This document shows positions 25,430 through 34,339 of a DNA stretch of 64,000 nt, piece after piece. The notes below the pieces were generated by a model that saw only the letters and a list, made by a program, of their open reading frames with translations, had not been told where the DNA came from and did no database searches. Made by a program: the position numbers and the translations under genes. Origin of the DNA: Siminovitchia terrae (GTDB taxonomy: Bacteria; Bacillota; Bacilli; Bacillales; Bacillaceae_C); contig NZ_QYTW02000005.1 of NCBI RefSeq assembly GCF_003605405.2, positions 1 through 64,000 of the forward strand, given 5' to 3'. The stretch's first letter is position 1. Every line of letters starts with the position of its first letter.

Positions 25430-25822
25430 ATGGAAACTATATTTAAATCAGTTGTCGCTGTCATCGGGGCGATCATTACATTTTTATTGGGAGGTTGGTC
25501 GCCTTTGTTACAGGTGCTAGTTATTTTCATTGTCATGGATTACGTATTGGGATTTTTGGTTGCAGCAACGCATGGAGAATTAAACAGTTCAATCGGATTC
25601 AAAGGGATTGCCAAAAAGGTAATCATCCTGTCATTGGTAGCAGTAGCTTACGCAATTGATACGATCATGGGAGATGGCACGTTTATAAGAGACGCTGTCA
25701 TCTTCTTTTATTTGGCCAATGAGTTGTTGAGTATTTTGGAGACGGTGGGCAAAACGAACTTGCCAGTACCGGATGTGCTTAAAAAGGCAGTTGAAAAATT
25801 AAACGATAAGAGTGACGCATAA
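25430..25822 (+). CDS. Phage holin (phage_holin_4 type)
   Basis: ATG 25430 behind AAAAGGAGAAA gives 130 residues with membrane helices at about 5-25, 31-50 and 70-95. The pattern VVAVIGAIITFLLGGWSPLL, DYVLGF and NELLSILET is that of toxin-secretion/phage-lysis holins. It should form the membrane lesion releasing the amidase encoded 40 bases downstream. Confidence 0.85.
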   Translation: METIFKSVVAVIGAIITFLLGGWSPLLQVLVIFIVMDYVLGFLVAATHGELNSSIGFKGIAKKVIILSLVAVAYAIDTIMGDGTFIRDAVIFFYLANELLSILETVGKTNLPVPDVLKKAVEKLNDKSDA

Positions 25823-25861
25823 GCGTTGCTCTTTTTTATTTCTAAAAGGAGAGGATAAACA

Positions 25862-26779
25862 ATGACTTACAAAATTGAAAAACGTATCATTCCAGGTTTA
25901 CCGAATATTCCATTGACAGCAATCCGTTTTGTTGTGGGCCATGAATCGGGTAACCCAAACAACACAGGGCCTAATTCGCTTGAAGCTGAAATCAACTTTA
26001 TGACAAGGAACTTTCGCAACGCCTTTACTTTCCATTGGGTAGGTGGCGGAGGACGCATCGTGCAGCTGGCTCCCGTAGGCAGAATGCAATATGGTGCAGG
26101 ACCGAAGGCTAACCCATACAGCTATGCTCATGTGGAACTGGCTCGGACAAGGGATCCAGAAACATTCAAAAAAGATTATGCGGCTTATATTTGGCTCTTG
26201 CGCCATCTTGCAGATCAGGCGGGCATCCCGAAAAAATTGGACGAGGGGACTTCTGCAACAAAGGGAATCAAGTCTCATGATTGGATCAGACGCAATCTTG
26301 GCGGCACGACTCATACAGACCCATTCGGATATTTGGCTCAATTTGGGGTTACAGCAGCACAATTCAAAAGGGATGTGGAGAACGGTATTGGGGTGGCAAA
26401 GCCTGCTGATAAGCCAGCGGTATCAAAACCTGCAGCTAATAATAAGCCTGCGTCTACAACTGGTGCTCACACCGTCAAAAAAGGGGACACGCTTTCCGCT
26501 ATCGCTAAAAAAGACAAAACGACTGTCAATGAGTTGGTCAAGATCAATGGAATTAAAAATCCAAACCTCATCAAAGTTGGCCAAAAAATAAGGCTGCCCG
26601 GATCTGCTTCAAAACCGAAAGGTGATCAGAAGACCGGATCCATCGTCGATTATCTCAAATCAATTGGCCAAGATTCTTCTTTCACCAATCGGAAGAAGTT
26701 GGCATCCAAACACGGCATTAAAAACTATACTGGTACCGAAACCCAAAACACGCAGTTGCTGAAGAAGTTGCGTGGTTAA
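25862..26779 (+). CDS. N-acetylmuramoyl-L-alanine amidase (endolysin) with LysM
   Basis: The 305-residue lysin has an amidase_2 domain at about 5-170. Its zinc ligands are consistent with VVGHESGNP, FTFHWVGG and the late HTDP motif. A Pro/Ala linker follows, then one LysM domain at about 204-246 (HTVKKGDTLSAIAKKDKTTV) and a C-terminal wall-binding tail (SIVDYLKSIG, SFTNRKKLASKHGIK) seen in XlyA-like lysins. It cuts the amide bond between muramic acid and L-Ala. AAAGGAGAGG precedes the ATG. Confidence 0.9.
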   Translation: MTYKIEKRIIPGLPNIPLTAIRFVVGHESGNPNNTGPNSLEAEINFMTRNFRNAFTFHWVGGGGRIVQLAPVGRMQYGAGPKANPYSYAHVELARTRDPETFKKDYAAYIWLLRHLADQAGIPKKLDEGTSATKGIKSHDWIRRNLGGTTHTDPFGYLAQFGVTAAQFKRDVENGIGVAKPADKPAVSKPAANNKPASTTGAHTVKKGDTLSAIAKKDKTTVNELVKINGIKNPNLIKVGQKIRLPGSASKPKGDQKTGSIVDYLKSIGQDSSFTNRKKLASKHGIKNYTGTETQNTQLLKKLRG

Positions 26780-26788
26780 ATAAAACAG

Positions 26789-26816
26789 GCCCGGTCAACA
26801 CCGGGCTTAGCTTTTC
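26789..26816 (+). terminator. Terminator after the lysis genes
   Basis: GCCCGG-tcaaca-CCGGGC hairpin followed by a T-rich run. Confidence 0.75.
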
Positions 26817-26873
26817 ATGGCATACACCCAGTTTTTTTTACTAAAGCTCCCGTTAGCACAACAAGAAATTTCT

Positions 26874-27236
26874 TTAATTATTAACCAATTTAACTAAATG
26901 CGGTTCTAATGCTATAAAATGTGGCATCCAACAGTCTGAATTTTCGGTTCCGATTTCGTGGTTATTTACACAAACCCTGTTTAAACCATCTAAGCCGTCA
27001 TAGCCACAACAACCATTTAGTCTGCTTTCATCTGGGTGATAGTTGGAATTAATTAAACCCTTCAAATTTATAATAATTTTGTTTTTTGTTCCAATATCCT
27101 CTTCACCTTCAGCAACTATAAAAAAACCTTCAGGAATGTAGGCTTTACCATCATTTTCGTTAATTAATGATAAATCATCCAATTCCGTAACTTGTTTAGA
27201 GATTTCTACATTACACTTTTGGCAAATTATCTTCAT
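26874..27236 (-). CDS. Cysteine-rich protein, unknown
   Basis: ATG 27236 has GGGGTG ten bases upstream and is preferred to a further in-frame GTG. The 120-residue product has CQKC at the start, GCCGYDG in the middle, CVNNHEIGTENSDCW late, and many acidic residues. It likely binds zinc. It lies on the opposite strand, just after the lysis genes, the usual place for lysogenic-conversion genes. Confidence 0.5.
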   Translation of the reverse strand: MKIICQKCNVEISKQVTELDDLSLINENDGKAYIPEGFFIVAEGEEDIGTKNKIIINLKGLINSNYHPDESRLNGCCGYDGLDGLNRVCVNNHEIGTENSDCWMPHFIALEPHLVKLVNN

Positions 27237-27535
27237 AAATAAGAACACCCCGATAACCAGATATTTTATTCAAATGTAACACAAACGCCCCATGAACTTG
27301 CACTGAAGAAGGCCCGGCGCTGACCGGGCTTTCTCTTATATTTTTTCTACACCTTTCAGATTAACCAAGATGTACTCTGGACTTAGCGATAGATGTTGTT
27401 GCAGCTTTTGAAGGGTAATACATAGAAATATGCATGTTACTTAATGTGATATTAGCAGTGGATGATTTTGAACAATATTTTTAGAATGAATTTTTTCATT
27501 TGCCCAAGTTTAACTGTTTTATTTTTCTGAAATAA
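27237..27535. other. Intergenic stretch with a hairpin
   Basis: A GCCCGG-cgctga-CCGGGC terminator-like hairpin with a T-rich tail lies at 27312-27336. I see no coding frame in the rest. Confidence 0.4.
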
Positions 27536-27564
27536 TTTACAATTCCGTTAAAATGTGGTATTCT
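27536..27564 (+). promoter_or_regulatory. SigA-type promoter of the secreted-protein gene
   Basis: TTTACA and TATTCT are separated by 17 bases, 28 bases before the ATG and its AAGGAGG. Confidence 0.6.
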
Positions 27565-27591
27565 TTTTTAAAATAAGGAGGGGTTTAAATT

Positions 27592-28278
27592 ATGAAGAAA
27601 ATGTTTATATTTTTACTCGTTTTTTGCACGTTCTTTATGTTTAGTATTTCTTCCACCTTTGCTAGTACAGGACAAGTTGATGCACTTCCAAGTGATGATG
27701 CAGAATTTGAAAATTTAACACCAATGGTTGATGAGAGGGTTGTTAATCTTTTAAAAGAGAATAATATTGATTTCCATATTGAAGACGGGTATTTAATTCA
27801 ACTTGATAATGTTACACCTGAGCTTATAGCTGATGTAAATAATAAACTTGAAGAAGACTTTGAGGAACAAGGAAGTGTAGCGCTTTTTGCTGCTAAGAAG
27901 TATCCAACACCTTACCAATATATGAAGACTTATGATAGAGTTTTCTCTAAAAAATTCACTATGGCTACAAAGGTTGCTTTTTCTGCAGGTATGACAAGTT
28001 GGTTAACTGGAAAAACTGCAACGCCGGCTAGTGTTGCAAAAGTAGCTGCTGCAGCGTTTGGTTCTTATTATTTTATAAATAGTAATGTGCAAAATGTTTA
28101 TTATTTTTCAAAATACTATTATAGAGAATTAGGTCCTGGTAAGGTTGGTCCTACAGGTAGTTATATGGGGAATTATCAGATTAAAAAAACAGAAAGAACT
28201 ACTAAAAATGCAAATGGTACTGGTGGACAGATTACTGAAAGAACCAAGAAATCGACAATAATTGAACCGTTTTTTTAA
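27592..28278 (+). CDS. Secreted protein, possible bacteriocin
   Basis: The 228-residue product starts with a clear signal peptide (KKMFIFLLVFCTFFMFSISS, cleavage near FAS-TG). An acidic propeptide-like part follows to about residue 95. The rest is a hydrophobic, Ala/Ser-rich region (ATPASVAKVAAAAFGSYYF) and a Tyr/Lys-rich tail. Layout and size recall geobacillin-26-like or SdpC-like secreted toxins, but I cannot show homology. It has its own promoter, lies at the lysogenic-conversion end of the prophage, and precedes a small two-helix membrane protein that could be an immunity factor. Confidence 0.5.
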   Translation: MKKMFIFLLVFCTFFMFSISSTFASTGQVDALPSDDAEFENLTPMVDERVVNLLKENNIDFHIEDGYLIQLDNVTPELIADVNNKLEEDFEEQGSVALFAAKKYPTPYQYMKTYDRVFSKKFTMATKVAFSAGMTSWLTGKTATPASVAKVAAAAFGSYYFINSNVQNVYYFSKYYYRELGPGKVGPTGSYMGNYQIKKTERTTKNANGTGGQITERTKKSTIIEPFF

Positions 28279-28309
28279 AAATTGGTATCCTAAAAAAAGA
28301 GATGATTAA

Positions 28310-28459
28310 ATGTTAAGATATATACTTATGTTTATTGTGTTCACAGCGATTACCCACTTTCTTATAGGTTTGACGTTTGTTAAGTCTATTCAAATTTCAG
28401 TTTTAGTTATAGTATTTATGCTCTTAATGGATTTGTACGATAAAAGAAAGAAAAGCTAA
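28310..28459 (+). CDS. Small two-helix membrane protein, possible immunity factor
   Basis: A 49-residue protein at ATG 28310 behind AAGAGATGA. It has two membrane segments (YILMFIVFTAITHFLIGLTF and ISVLVIVFMLLMDLY) and a basic tail. It lies 31 bases after the secreted-protein gene with no terminator between. Size and pairing suggest self-protection; this is inference. Confidence 0.5.
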   Translation: MLRYILMFIVFTAITHFLIGLTFVKSIQISVLVIVFMLLMDLYDKRKKS

Positions 28460-28620
28460 TCTATGGTTAGACCTTACTGTTTTTAAAAATGATTTAATTT
28501 AACTTAAATGTACCCATTAGACATCTTCATTGTCAATAAACAGTTTATTAAAACAAGCCCGGCGTTGTGATGTGCACCCCAAAAGTTAGACTAATCAATT
28601 CTAACTTTTGGGGTGTTTTT

Positions 28621-29171
28621 GTGGTTAAATATGATGAAGGATTCAAACAAAAAGTGGTTGACGCTATTTAGCTGGTGAAGGTGGATATTGTTCATTGGCT
28701 AATAGATTTGGAATTCAAAGTAAAACGAATATAAGAAAATGGGTCAGTGCGTTCCAACAGTTTGGGAAACAGGGCTTGGTTACCAAAAAGGCGAGCGCGA
28801 CTTATCCTGTTCAATTTAAATTAGATGTCATAGACTATAAATTAAGAACAGGAGATTCCTTTGAAGAAGTGGCCAGGAAATTTGGCATTACTGAACCGCC
28901 TATGATTCTTAATTGGTTGAAGAAATGGCAAAATCAAGGCGTTGAAGGACTCTCTAAAACAAAGGGGCGTCCATCCATGTCCAACAAGCCAAAGAAGAAA
29001 AAGAATGAGAAAAAGTTGACGAAAGAACAACAGCTATTAAAAGAAATAGAATTACTTCGTGCAGAGAATGCCTATTTAAAAAAGCTCCGAGCTTCAGGGA
29101 TAAATATTCCGAGCCGACTGCTAAAACAGAATTCAGAGTCATCCACGAACTCAGGAAAGAATTTAAATTAG
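28621..29171 (+). pseudogene. IS3 OrfA, frameshifted
   Basis: GTG 28621 opens VVKYDEGFKQKVVDA, then hits TAG because one base is missing near 28666. The next frame continues correctly (LAGEGGYCSLANRFGIQSKT) to 29171. The product has two HTH units and a C-terminal leucine zipper (KEIELLRAENAYLKKL), the DNA-binding part of the transposase. Confidence 0.8.
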
Positions 29172-29212
29172 CTGTTATCCTTGAGGCAACAGGCTTCCCA
29201 AAGGCAACCTAT

Positions 29213-30022
29213 ATGTATTGGCAAAAACGATTTGATGATCCCAATCCAGATGAAAAGATTGAGAAGATTATCAAGGAAATCGTAGACAAGCATAATGGAA
29301 ATTATGGCTATCGTCGAATTGATATGGAATTACGCAAGAGGGGCTATTGCGTAAATCACAAAAAAATCCTGCGGATTACCAACAAACTTGGCATTATTTG
29401 TACATCATACACACGTAAGTCCCGTAAATATAGTACGTACAAAGGAACCGTCGGTAAAATTTCGAAGAACCTTGTCAACCGTAGATTCTATACAAACATC
29501 CCATACCAAAAATTAACGACGGATACATCCGAATTCAAATATTGCACAACCGGTACGAATGGAAAGTTAATCATCAAGAAGGCTTATTTAGATCCGTTTT
29601 TGGATATGTTTAACGGAGAAATTTTATCCTATAGGCTTTCGGAACGTCCGAACGCAAAAGCGATCTTGGATGCTTTGGGAGAAGCAATTGAAATAGCAAA
29701 AGATTGCCCCTATCGAACGACCATACACTCTGACCAGGGGTGGGGTTATCAAATGAATGCATACGTAAAGAAACTAAAAGATCATGACATATTCCAAAGT
29801 ATGTCCCGAAAAGGGAATTGCCTGGATAATTCGCCCATGGAAAATTTCTTTGGCATAATGAAGCAGGAAATGTATTATGGGAAAGTTTATCACTCATTTA
29901 AAGAGTTGAAGCAAGCAGTAACTAATTATATTTTTTACTATAACAACGAACGGATAAAAGCAAAGTTGACTGGCATGAGCCCGGTTGAATACCGTCTTCA
30001 TACCAGCCAACTAGCTGCTTAA
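29213..30022 (+). CDS. IS3 OrfB transposase (DDE domain)
   Basis: The frame is open from the slippery site (codons KYSEPTAKTEFRVIHE upstream), and ATG 29213 is only an internal Met. The rve integrase core is complete: D in TTDTSEFKY, D in IHSDQGWGY and E in MENFFGIMKQE, 35 residues apart in the D-E part. HTH_21 (HNGNYGYRRIDMELRKRG) precedes it. It should be made as an OrfAB fusion, which the OrfA lesion prevents. Confidence 0.85.
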   Translation: MYWQKRFDDPNPDEKIEKIIKEIVDKHNGNYGYRRIDMELRKRGYCVNHKKILRITNKLGIICTSYTRKSRKYSTYKGTVGKISKNLVNRRFYTNIPYQKLTTDTSEFKYCTTGTNGKLIIKKAYLDPFLDMFNGEILSYRLSERPNAKAILDALGEAIEIAKDCPYRTTIHSDQGWGYQMNAYVKKLKDHDIFQSMSRKGNCLDNSPMENFFGIMKQEMYYGKVYHSFKELKQAVTNYIFYYNNERIKAKLTGMSPVEYRLHTSQLAA

Positions 30023-30127
30023 TATTTAAGTCTAACTTTTGGGGTTCAGTACAAAAATAGCAGAACCCCTGCTTGTTGACGAATTTAATTTTCTTGGGTT
30101 TTTCTTAATGTAAAAAGGTTATTTAAC

Positions 30128-30315
30128 TTCATTCAGCAGAAGTCCCTCACTTCTGTAAGTGGTGAGATGAATGCCTATTGGTATTCCATTCAGCGGGAGT
30201 TCAAACCCCGGCTGAATAAAGTCAAAGCCTTGGCAGATGCCACAGATTTTTAGAGGAAATTTATCGAGCGGAGCTCGATAAAATCTGGGCGCAAATACGC
30301 CAAGGCGCATTTGAT
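30128..30315 (+). repeat. Structured repeat copy 1 (188 bp)
   Basis: Preceded by TTAAC (30123-30127), ends GCATTTGAT. It contains all four hairpins of the family and lies directly beside a decayed integrase fragment. Confidence 0.9.
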
Positions 30316-30317
30316 TT

Positions 30318-30422
30318 TTCCGGCTGCGGCTTCATCAGCTACTTGTAAAGCATGACCGTATGTATCCATTGTTATTCTGATTTCCGCATGTCTAAGTCTT
30401 TCTGATATATATTTGTTGGATA
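30318..30422 (-). pseudogene. Tyrosine-recombinase C-terminal fragment
   Basis: On this strand the frame reads SNKYISERLRHAEIRITMDT followed by [12 protein letters not shown], the end of a phage integrase with the late His (in LRHAE) and the catalytic Tyr (TYGH). It is open upstream only to a TAA. The repeat copy next to it has removed the rest. It is a second, unrelated integrase remnant in the window. Confidence 0.6.
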
Positions 30423-30533
30423 GTTATCTTTTTTCTTCATTGAGTTCACTTTCTTAAAGGGAATTCAAGTTCTTATTTGGTTTAAAAGAAGTGCAGAAGG
30501 ACTCATATTAGTCAGTATTTATTTCGTAAGGAT

Positions 30534-31076
30534 TTAGTTCCTACAAAAATAATCTCTTTCCAAGATAGCGAAGTAGTATTGGTCGACCCATTTATTGTGC
30601 CAAAATAGTTCTTCTTTGAAAATGGCTTCTCTTTCCATCCCAATGCTCTCCATCAAAACTGCTGAACGTATATTATTTGAATTACACATTCCAAATACTT
30701 TATGTGCCCCTAAGTTTTCAAAAGCAAGTTGCAATAGAAGTTTAGCTGCTTCCCTTCCATAACCTTTTCCTCGAAACTCAGGGAGTATTACAAAACCAAT
30801 TTCCCAGCTCTTTCTAAATTCACTATCGTTCCATATTTGAGCTAAACCAACCGGGGTTTTACTTTTAGCTGCAAATGCACTCACAATAAAATCGTAACTT
30901 TTTGGATCCTCTTCGTTTTTAATTTTTTGTATATATTCTTCATACACTATAGTTTTGTCCGATTCAACATATTCTTCAAAGTACCATAAGTTTTTATCAG
31001 TCTCTATCCGGCAAATAAAATCTAAATCATCAATTGATGCACTTTGTAGCAACACATGCTCGCCAAACAGCTCCAT
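30534..31076 (-). CDS. GNAT acetyltransferase, RimJ/RimL type
   Basis: The 180-residue protein has an acetyltransferase fold: IGFVILPEFRGKGYGREAAK around 93-112 is the CoA-binding motif A, followed by NSNNIRSAVLMESIGM. This matches the RimJ/RimL-like group that modifies protein N-termini or small amines. GGAGG lies before the ATG. The substrate is unknown. Confidence 0.85.
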   Translation of the reverse strand: MELFGEHVLLQSASIDDLDFICRIETDKNLWYFEEYVESDKTIVYEEYIQKIKNEEDPKSYDFIVSAFAAKSKTPVGLAQIWNDSEFRKSWEIGFVILPEFRGKGYGREAAKLLLQLAFENLGAHKVFGMCNSNNIRSAVLMESIGMEREAIFKEELFWHNKWVDQYYFAILERDYFCRN

Positions 31077-31184
31077 TTTGAATCAACCTCCATCTTATCA
31101 ATCAATTGACTATCTCTCTTTTAGCTTCTTTAAAACTTAAAAAACTTCTCATTCCTCCTTTGAAAAAGGAGGGGAATGTTTAAC

Positions 31185-31371
31185 TTCATTCAGCAGAAGT
31201 CTCACTTCTGTAAGAGGTGAGATGAATGCCTATTGGTATTCCATTTAGTGGGGGTTTAAACCCCGGCTGAATAAAGTTAAAGCCTCCGGCGGATGCCACA
31301 GATTTTCAGAGGAAATTTATCGAGCAAAGCTCGATAAAATCTGGGCGCAAATACGCCAAGGCGCATTTGAT
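31185..31371 (+). repeat. Structured repeat copy 2 (187 bp)
   Basis: Preceded by TTAAC (31180-31184). The terminal hairpin loop is AAA instead of GGA (GAGC-AAA-GCTC), a loop-only change. A separate perfect stem (CCTCCTTT/AAAGGAGG) precedes it at 31152-31172. Confidence 0.9.
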
Positions 31372-31685
31372 AAGAAAAGCTTACAAAGGGCAGTATGAAA
31401 TCAATCGACAAAGCGTGCACTTTATTTCTTCGCAAGTTTTTTGATAAACGAATGTTTAATTTCTATAAAAATTTCACCATCTGCATTAAATTGTTTTTCC
31501 TTAATTCATTAGTGAGCTTAATTAGAGTTTACTGTGATAACAGAGATATGCAATAGGTAAATAACCTCTTTTTTCTCAATAAAAATCCTCATTTCTATCA
31601 GACTGTATGTCCAATCAAATTCGACATTTTTCAATATATTAATATCGAAGCCGGCTTTAATAGAGGTAAAGGAGGTGCTAGTAGA
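31372..31685. other. Region between repeat 2 and the Arg/Glu-rich gene
   Basis: I see no supported gene. A minus-strand frame covers much of it but has no ribosome site and a low-complexity N-terminal part antisense to the next gene. Confidence 0.4.
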
Positions 31686-31853
31686 ATGTTCATTTTTGAA
31701 GATGATTTTGTCGGTGGAGAAAGAGAAAGACGGAGAAGACGATTCATTTGTGAATGCCGAGAAGAAAGACGTGAGCGCGAAAGAGAACGTGAGCGTGAGT
31801 TTGAGTGTAAATGTAGAAAGCGCAGACGTAGGCATGAAGAGTTTGATTGGTAG
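31686..31853 (+). CDS. Small Arg/Glu/Cys-rich protein
   Basis: ATG 31686 follows AAAGGAGGTG with good spacing. The 55-residue product is extreme in composition: MFIFEDDFVGG, then runs of Arg and Glu (GERERRRRRF, RERERERE), with CEC and CKC pairs and a final EEFDW. No family is recognised. The strong ribosome site and dedicated terminator make it a real gene. Charge-alternating composition is seen in some spore-coat and condensate-forming proteins. Confidence 0.6.
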   Translation: MFIFEDDFVGGERERRRRRFICECREERREREREREREFECKCRKRRRRHEEFDW

Positions 31854-31860
31854 GACTTAT

Positions 31861-31901
31861 GAGAAATCCCTCGAGGTGATAGTCGGAGGGATTTCTCTTT
31901 T
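31861..31901 (+). terminator. Terminator of the Arg/Glu-rich gene
   Basis: GAGAAATCCCTC pairs perfectly with GAGGGATTTCTC, followed by TTTT. Confidence 0.85.
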
Positions 31902-32028
31902 AGGGCCTGGTTCTAAATGAGGTAATGCTTCAAAAAGCTAGATGTTGAAGTAGCAGAAAAGTTATTTATGTTGGGTCAGAGACTGATGCGGTGATTAAAT
32001 AAGACTAACAGTAAATACTTCCACATTT

Positions 32029-32057
32029 GCTCCTCTCGCAAGAGGGGGCTTTTTTTA
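32029..32057 (+). terminator. Orphan terminator
   Basis: GCTCCTCT-cgca-AGAGGGGGC stem and seven T. The preceding 130 bases hold only a short open remnant (LDVEVAEKLFMLGQRLMR), likely a lost gene. Confidence 0.7.
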
Positions 32058-32187
32058 TCAGTAGAGAGAGGTTTACATTTAGATAAAAGAGAATATAAAT
32101 AGACATCTTTATGTGTAACTAAACGGGGAGTATAATTGAACTAAGATACATTAGAAAGAAAACAAAAATATTATAAGGAGGATTTTT

Positions 32188-32691
32188 ATGTTTCAAACCT
32201 TAGATCATTTTTTTAATTCTTGGGAGTTCGAAGCCAATGCTACACAGAAACTGCTAAATAGTCTAACTGATGAATCACTTGAACAAGAAATAACCTCTGA
32301 AAATTGGACTTTAGGTCGTATTGCATGGCATACTGTTGCCGCCATTCGCATAATTACCTCAAACACAGACTTAACGTTTCATGCCCCAGTTGAAGATTAT
32401 CCTGTTCCTACTTCGGCTCAGTTTATAGCAGATAGCTATTATCAAGCCAGTAATGCATTTGTACAGGCATTAAAAGCCCAATGGACTGACCATACCCTTC
32501 AAGAACGCATCAACTTTATTGGTCAACAAATGCCCAATGGTTCACTTTTGCTATTTTTGATTCAACATCAAAACCACCATCGAGGACAAATGACTGTTCT
32601 TATGAGACAAGCAGGATTAACAGTGCCAGGTATTTATGGTCCAGCAAAAGAGGAATGGGCAAAATTTGGCTTGGAAGCTCCGCAAATGTAA
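32188..32691 (+). CDS. DinB-family protein
   Basis: The 167-residue protein is a DinB/YfiT-type four-helix bundle. Metal ligands are visible as the His in IAWHTV (about 48) and in LIQHQNHHRGQM (about 128-134). DinB proteins are metal-binding and may act as thiol-dependent transferases; the substrate is unknown. TAAGGAGGA precedes ATG 32188. Confidence 0.85.
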   Translation: MFQTLDHFFNSWEFEANATQKLLNSLTDESLEQEITSENWTLGRIAWHTVAAIRIITSNTDLTFHAPVEDYPVPTSAQFIADSYYQASNAFVQALKAQWTDHTLQERINFIGQQMPNGSLLLFLIQHQNHHRGQMTVLMRQAGLTVPGIYGPAKEEWAKFGLEAPQM

Positions 32692-32855
32692 TCAAATTTT
32701 TTATAAAGAAGTTAACCTGTTACAATAAATAAGAGCATGTTTTGATCAATCTTTTTTCAGAACACGCTCTTTCCTTTTGTTCATTTAACAATGTTATTAA
32801 CATTAATTTGATTAAATTTTATTCCAAACCTATACCTTTCAACTGCTTGTTTAAC

Positions 32856-33038
32856 TTCATTCAGCAGAAGTCTCCCACTTCTGTAAGTGGTGAGATGAAT
32901 GTCTACTGTATTCAGTGGGGGTTCAAACCCCGGCTGAATAAAGTCAAAGCCTTAGGCGGATGCCACAGATTTTTAGAGGAAATTTATCGAGCGGAGCTCG
33001 ATAAAATCTGGGCGCAAATACACCAAGGCGCATTTGAT
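32856..33038 (+). repeat. Structured repeat copy 3 (183 bp)
   Basis: Preceded by TTAAC (32851-32855). A few bases are missing in the linker after the first hairpin; all stems remain. Confidence 0.9.
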
Positions 33039-33052
33039 TAATGTGGCTTATA

Positions 33053-33277
33053 CTATTTTTTCTTATTTAGCAGAATGAGTCCGCATACTAATCCCAAAAT
33101 AGATGCCACAATACCGAATCTAAGGACAGTTATTATATATTCACCCATCGGTAAATAATTAGTTAGGGTGGCCCCATCTCCGATATCCTCTACTTCTGCA
33201 TATTTTACAAATAAAATCGCTGCCCCTATTCCGATAAAAAAACCATAAATCGCACTTTTCCTAAGTGAGCTCTCCAC
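33053..33277 (-). CDS. Small two-helix membrane protein
   Basis: GTG 33277 behind GGGAGG gives 74 residues with membrane segments at about 9-25 and 50-69 (FGIVASILGLVCGLILL) and a basic end. No family is recognised. Its stop lies 15 bases from repeat copy 3. Confidence 0.5.
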   Translation of the reverse strand: MESSLRKSAIYGFFIGIGAAILFVKYAEVEDIGDGATLTNYLPMGEYIITVLRFGIVASILGLVCGLILLNKKK

Positions 33278-33413
33278 TAATTTGTCCTCCCAATCTAAAC
33301 CTAAATCATCTATTTCTACAAATGATGACCAATTTCCTCTTTAATTGACGAACATTTCCTGCGAAGCGAAAAAAGCCAGCGCTGATTGGTTTTTACTAGA
33401 GGAGCATTAGTGT

Positions 33414-33698
33414 TTAAAAAATGGTTCCAATTTCAAGTTTGTCACTTTGGTTTTGGAAAATGTCCTTTAGTGTTAATCCGTTTATCTTTGCTTTTTCTGC
33501 AAATTCTTCAGGATCTTCAATATAATGGTTCAAATTTTCACCTTCTTCATTTAATATAACTCTTCCTTCTTCATAGTTAGGAATAAAATATTCTTTCTCA
33601 TCATAAAAAAATTCAATTTCTCTTCCTTGTTTTAAGTAATATATTAACCTGCTATAATCCATTTTGTTTTCTGGTGAAGCATTTTCATCATTGCTCAT
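33414..33698 (-). CDS. Small acidic cytoplasmic protein
   Basis: A 94-residue protein at ATG 33698 behind AAGGTGG. MDYSRLIYYLKQGREIEFFY and YIEDPEEFAEKAKINGLTLK suggest a conserved Bacillus hypothetical family, some members of which lie next to toxins as immunity proteins. I see no toxin here. The function is unknown. Confidence 0.55.
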   Translation of the reverse strand: MSNDENASPENKMDYSRLIYYLKQGREIEFFYDEKEYFIPNYEEGRVILNEEGENLNHYIEDPEEFAEKAKINGLTLKDIFQNQSDKLEIGTIF

Positions 33699-33909
33699 TG
33701 TAAGCCACCTTCTTTACTTCTTAGTTTGTTTAGGCGTATTGTAAAGAATACGATTAATGTTTCGTGAAAAAATGTTCTTGTGACAGAACTCTAGTTGGAT
33801 ATATACGTTCAAATTATGTAGAATGAAACGAAAGAAAGGGCTGCAACCATAGAAGTCTATATTTTTTTAAAAAATAGGTGTAACCCATTAAAATAAATAA
33901 GAGGTGCAA

Positions 33910-34104
33910 ATGAATAACATTATTAAGATATTGGCTACTGTTACCATAGTTATTTCTTTGCTACTTTGGCTACCTAATATTGTGTTTCAGGAAGCATCAT
34001 CTTTATGGCTCTATACGTTTGTTTTTTCTGGAATTGGTATTATTTTGTTAACAATGATTAAATCAAAAATATTGATTATAGGGAACACCATAACATTTTT
34101 GTAA
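33910..34104 (+). CDS. Small two-helix membrane protein
   Basis: ATG 33910 follows AGAGGTG closely. The 64-residue product has membrane segments ILATVTIVISLLLWLPNIVF and YTFVFSGIGIILLTM. No family is recognised. Confidence 0.5.
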   Translation: MNNIIKILATVTIVISLLLWLPNIVFQEASSLWLYTFVFSGIGIILLTMIKSKILIIGNTITFL

Positions 34105-34339
34105 TGTTTGTTGGCTATCTTTTCGAATTTGTTACGCAACTTATGTAAAAAATTCCATTAGTTCAACATCATCGACTTCAGCATCGAGTGAGTTTTTAGT
34201 TAGCGTGTGTCGCTGCTGTTACAGTTAAAACACTGCCCCTATTGAACCAAAATAAAGTAAATACTAAACATGTAATTAAATATTATTAATTATGTATGGT
34301 AACTTTCATATTTATTTCTAGAGGGAGCGTGGAAGAATA

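Larger units (their letters stand above)
28571..30053 (+). mobile_element. IS3-family element, IS150 subgroup, inactive
   Basis: The 1,483-bp element ends in imperfect inverted repeats sharing CCCCAAAAGTTAGACT, with TGT termini. It carries orfA and orfB, with an A6G slippery site at 29078-29084 (A AAA AAG) for -1 frameshifting. No target duplication is visible at the flanks. orfA has a one-base deletion, so the copy should not transpose by itself. Confidence 0.85.

Noticed and set aside
32742-33041. Open frame of 99 codons through repeat copy 3, with similar frames in copies 5 and 8 (sharing [15 protein letters not shown]-like codons)
   Set aside because: The frame is broken by indels in copies 1 and 4 and by deletions in 6 and 8, while the stems are kept. 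No ribosome site precedes it, so the shared sequence is better explained by RNA or DNA structure.
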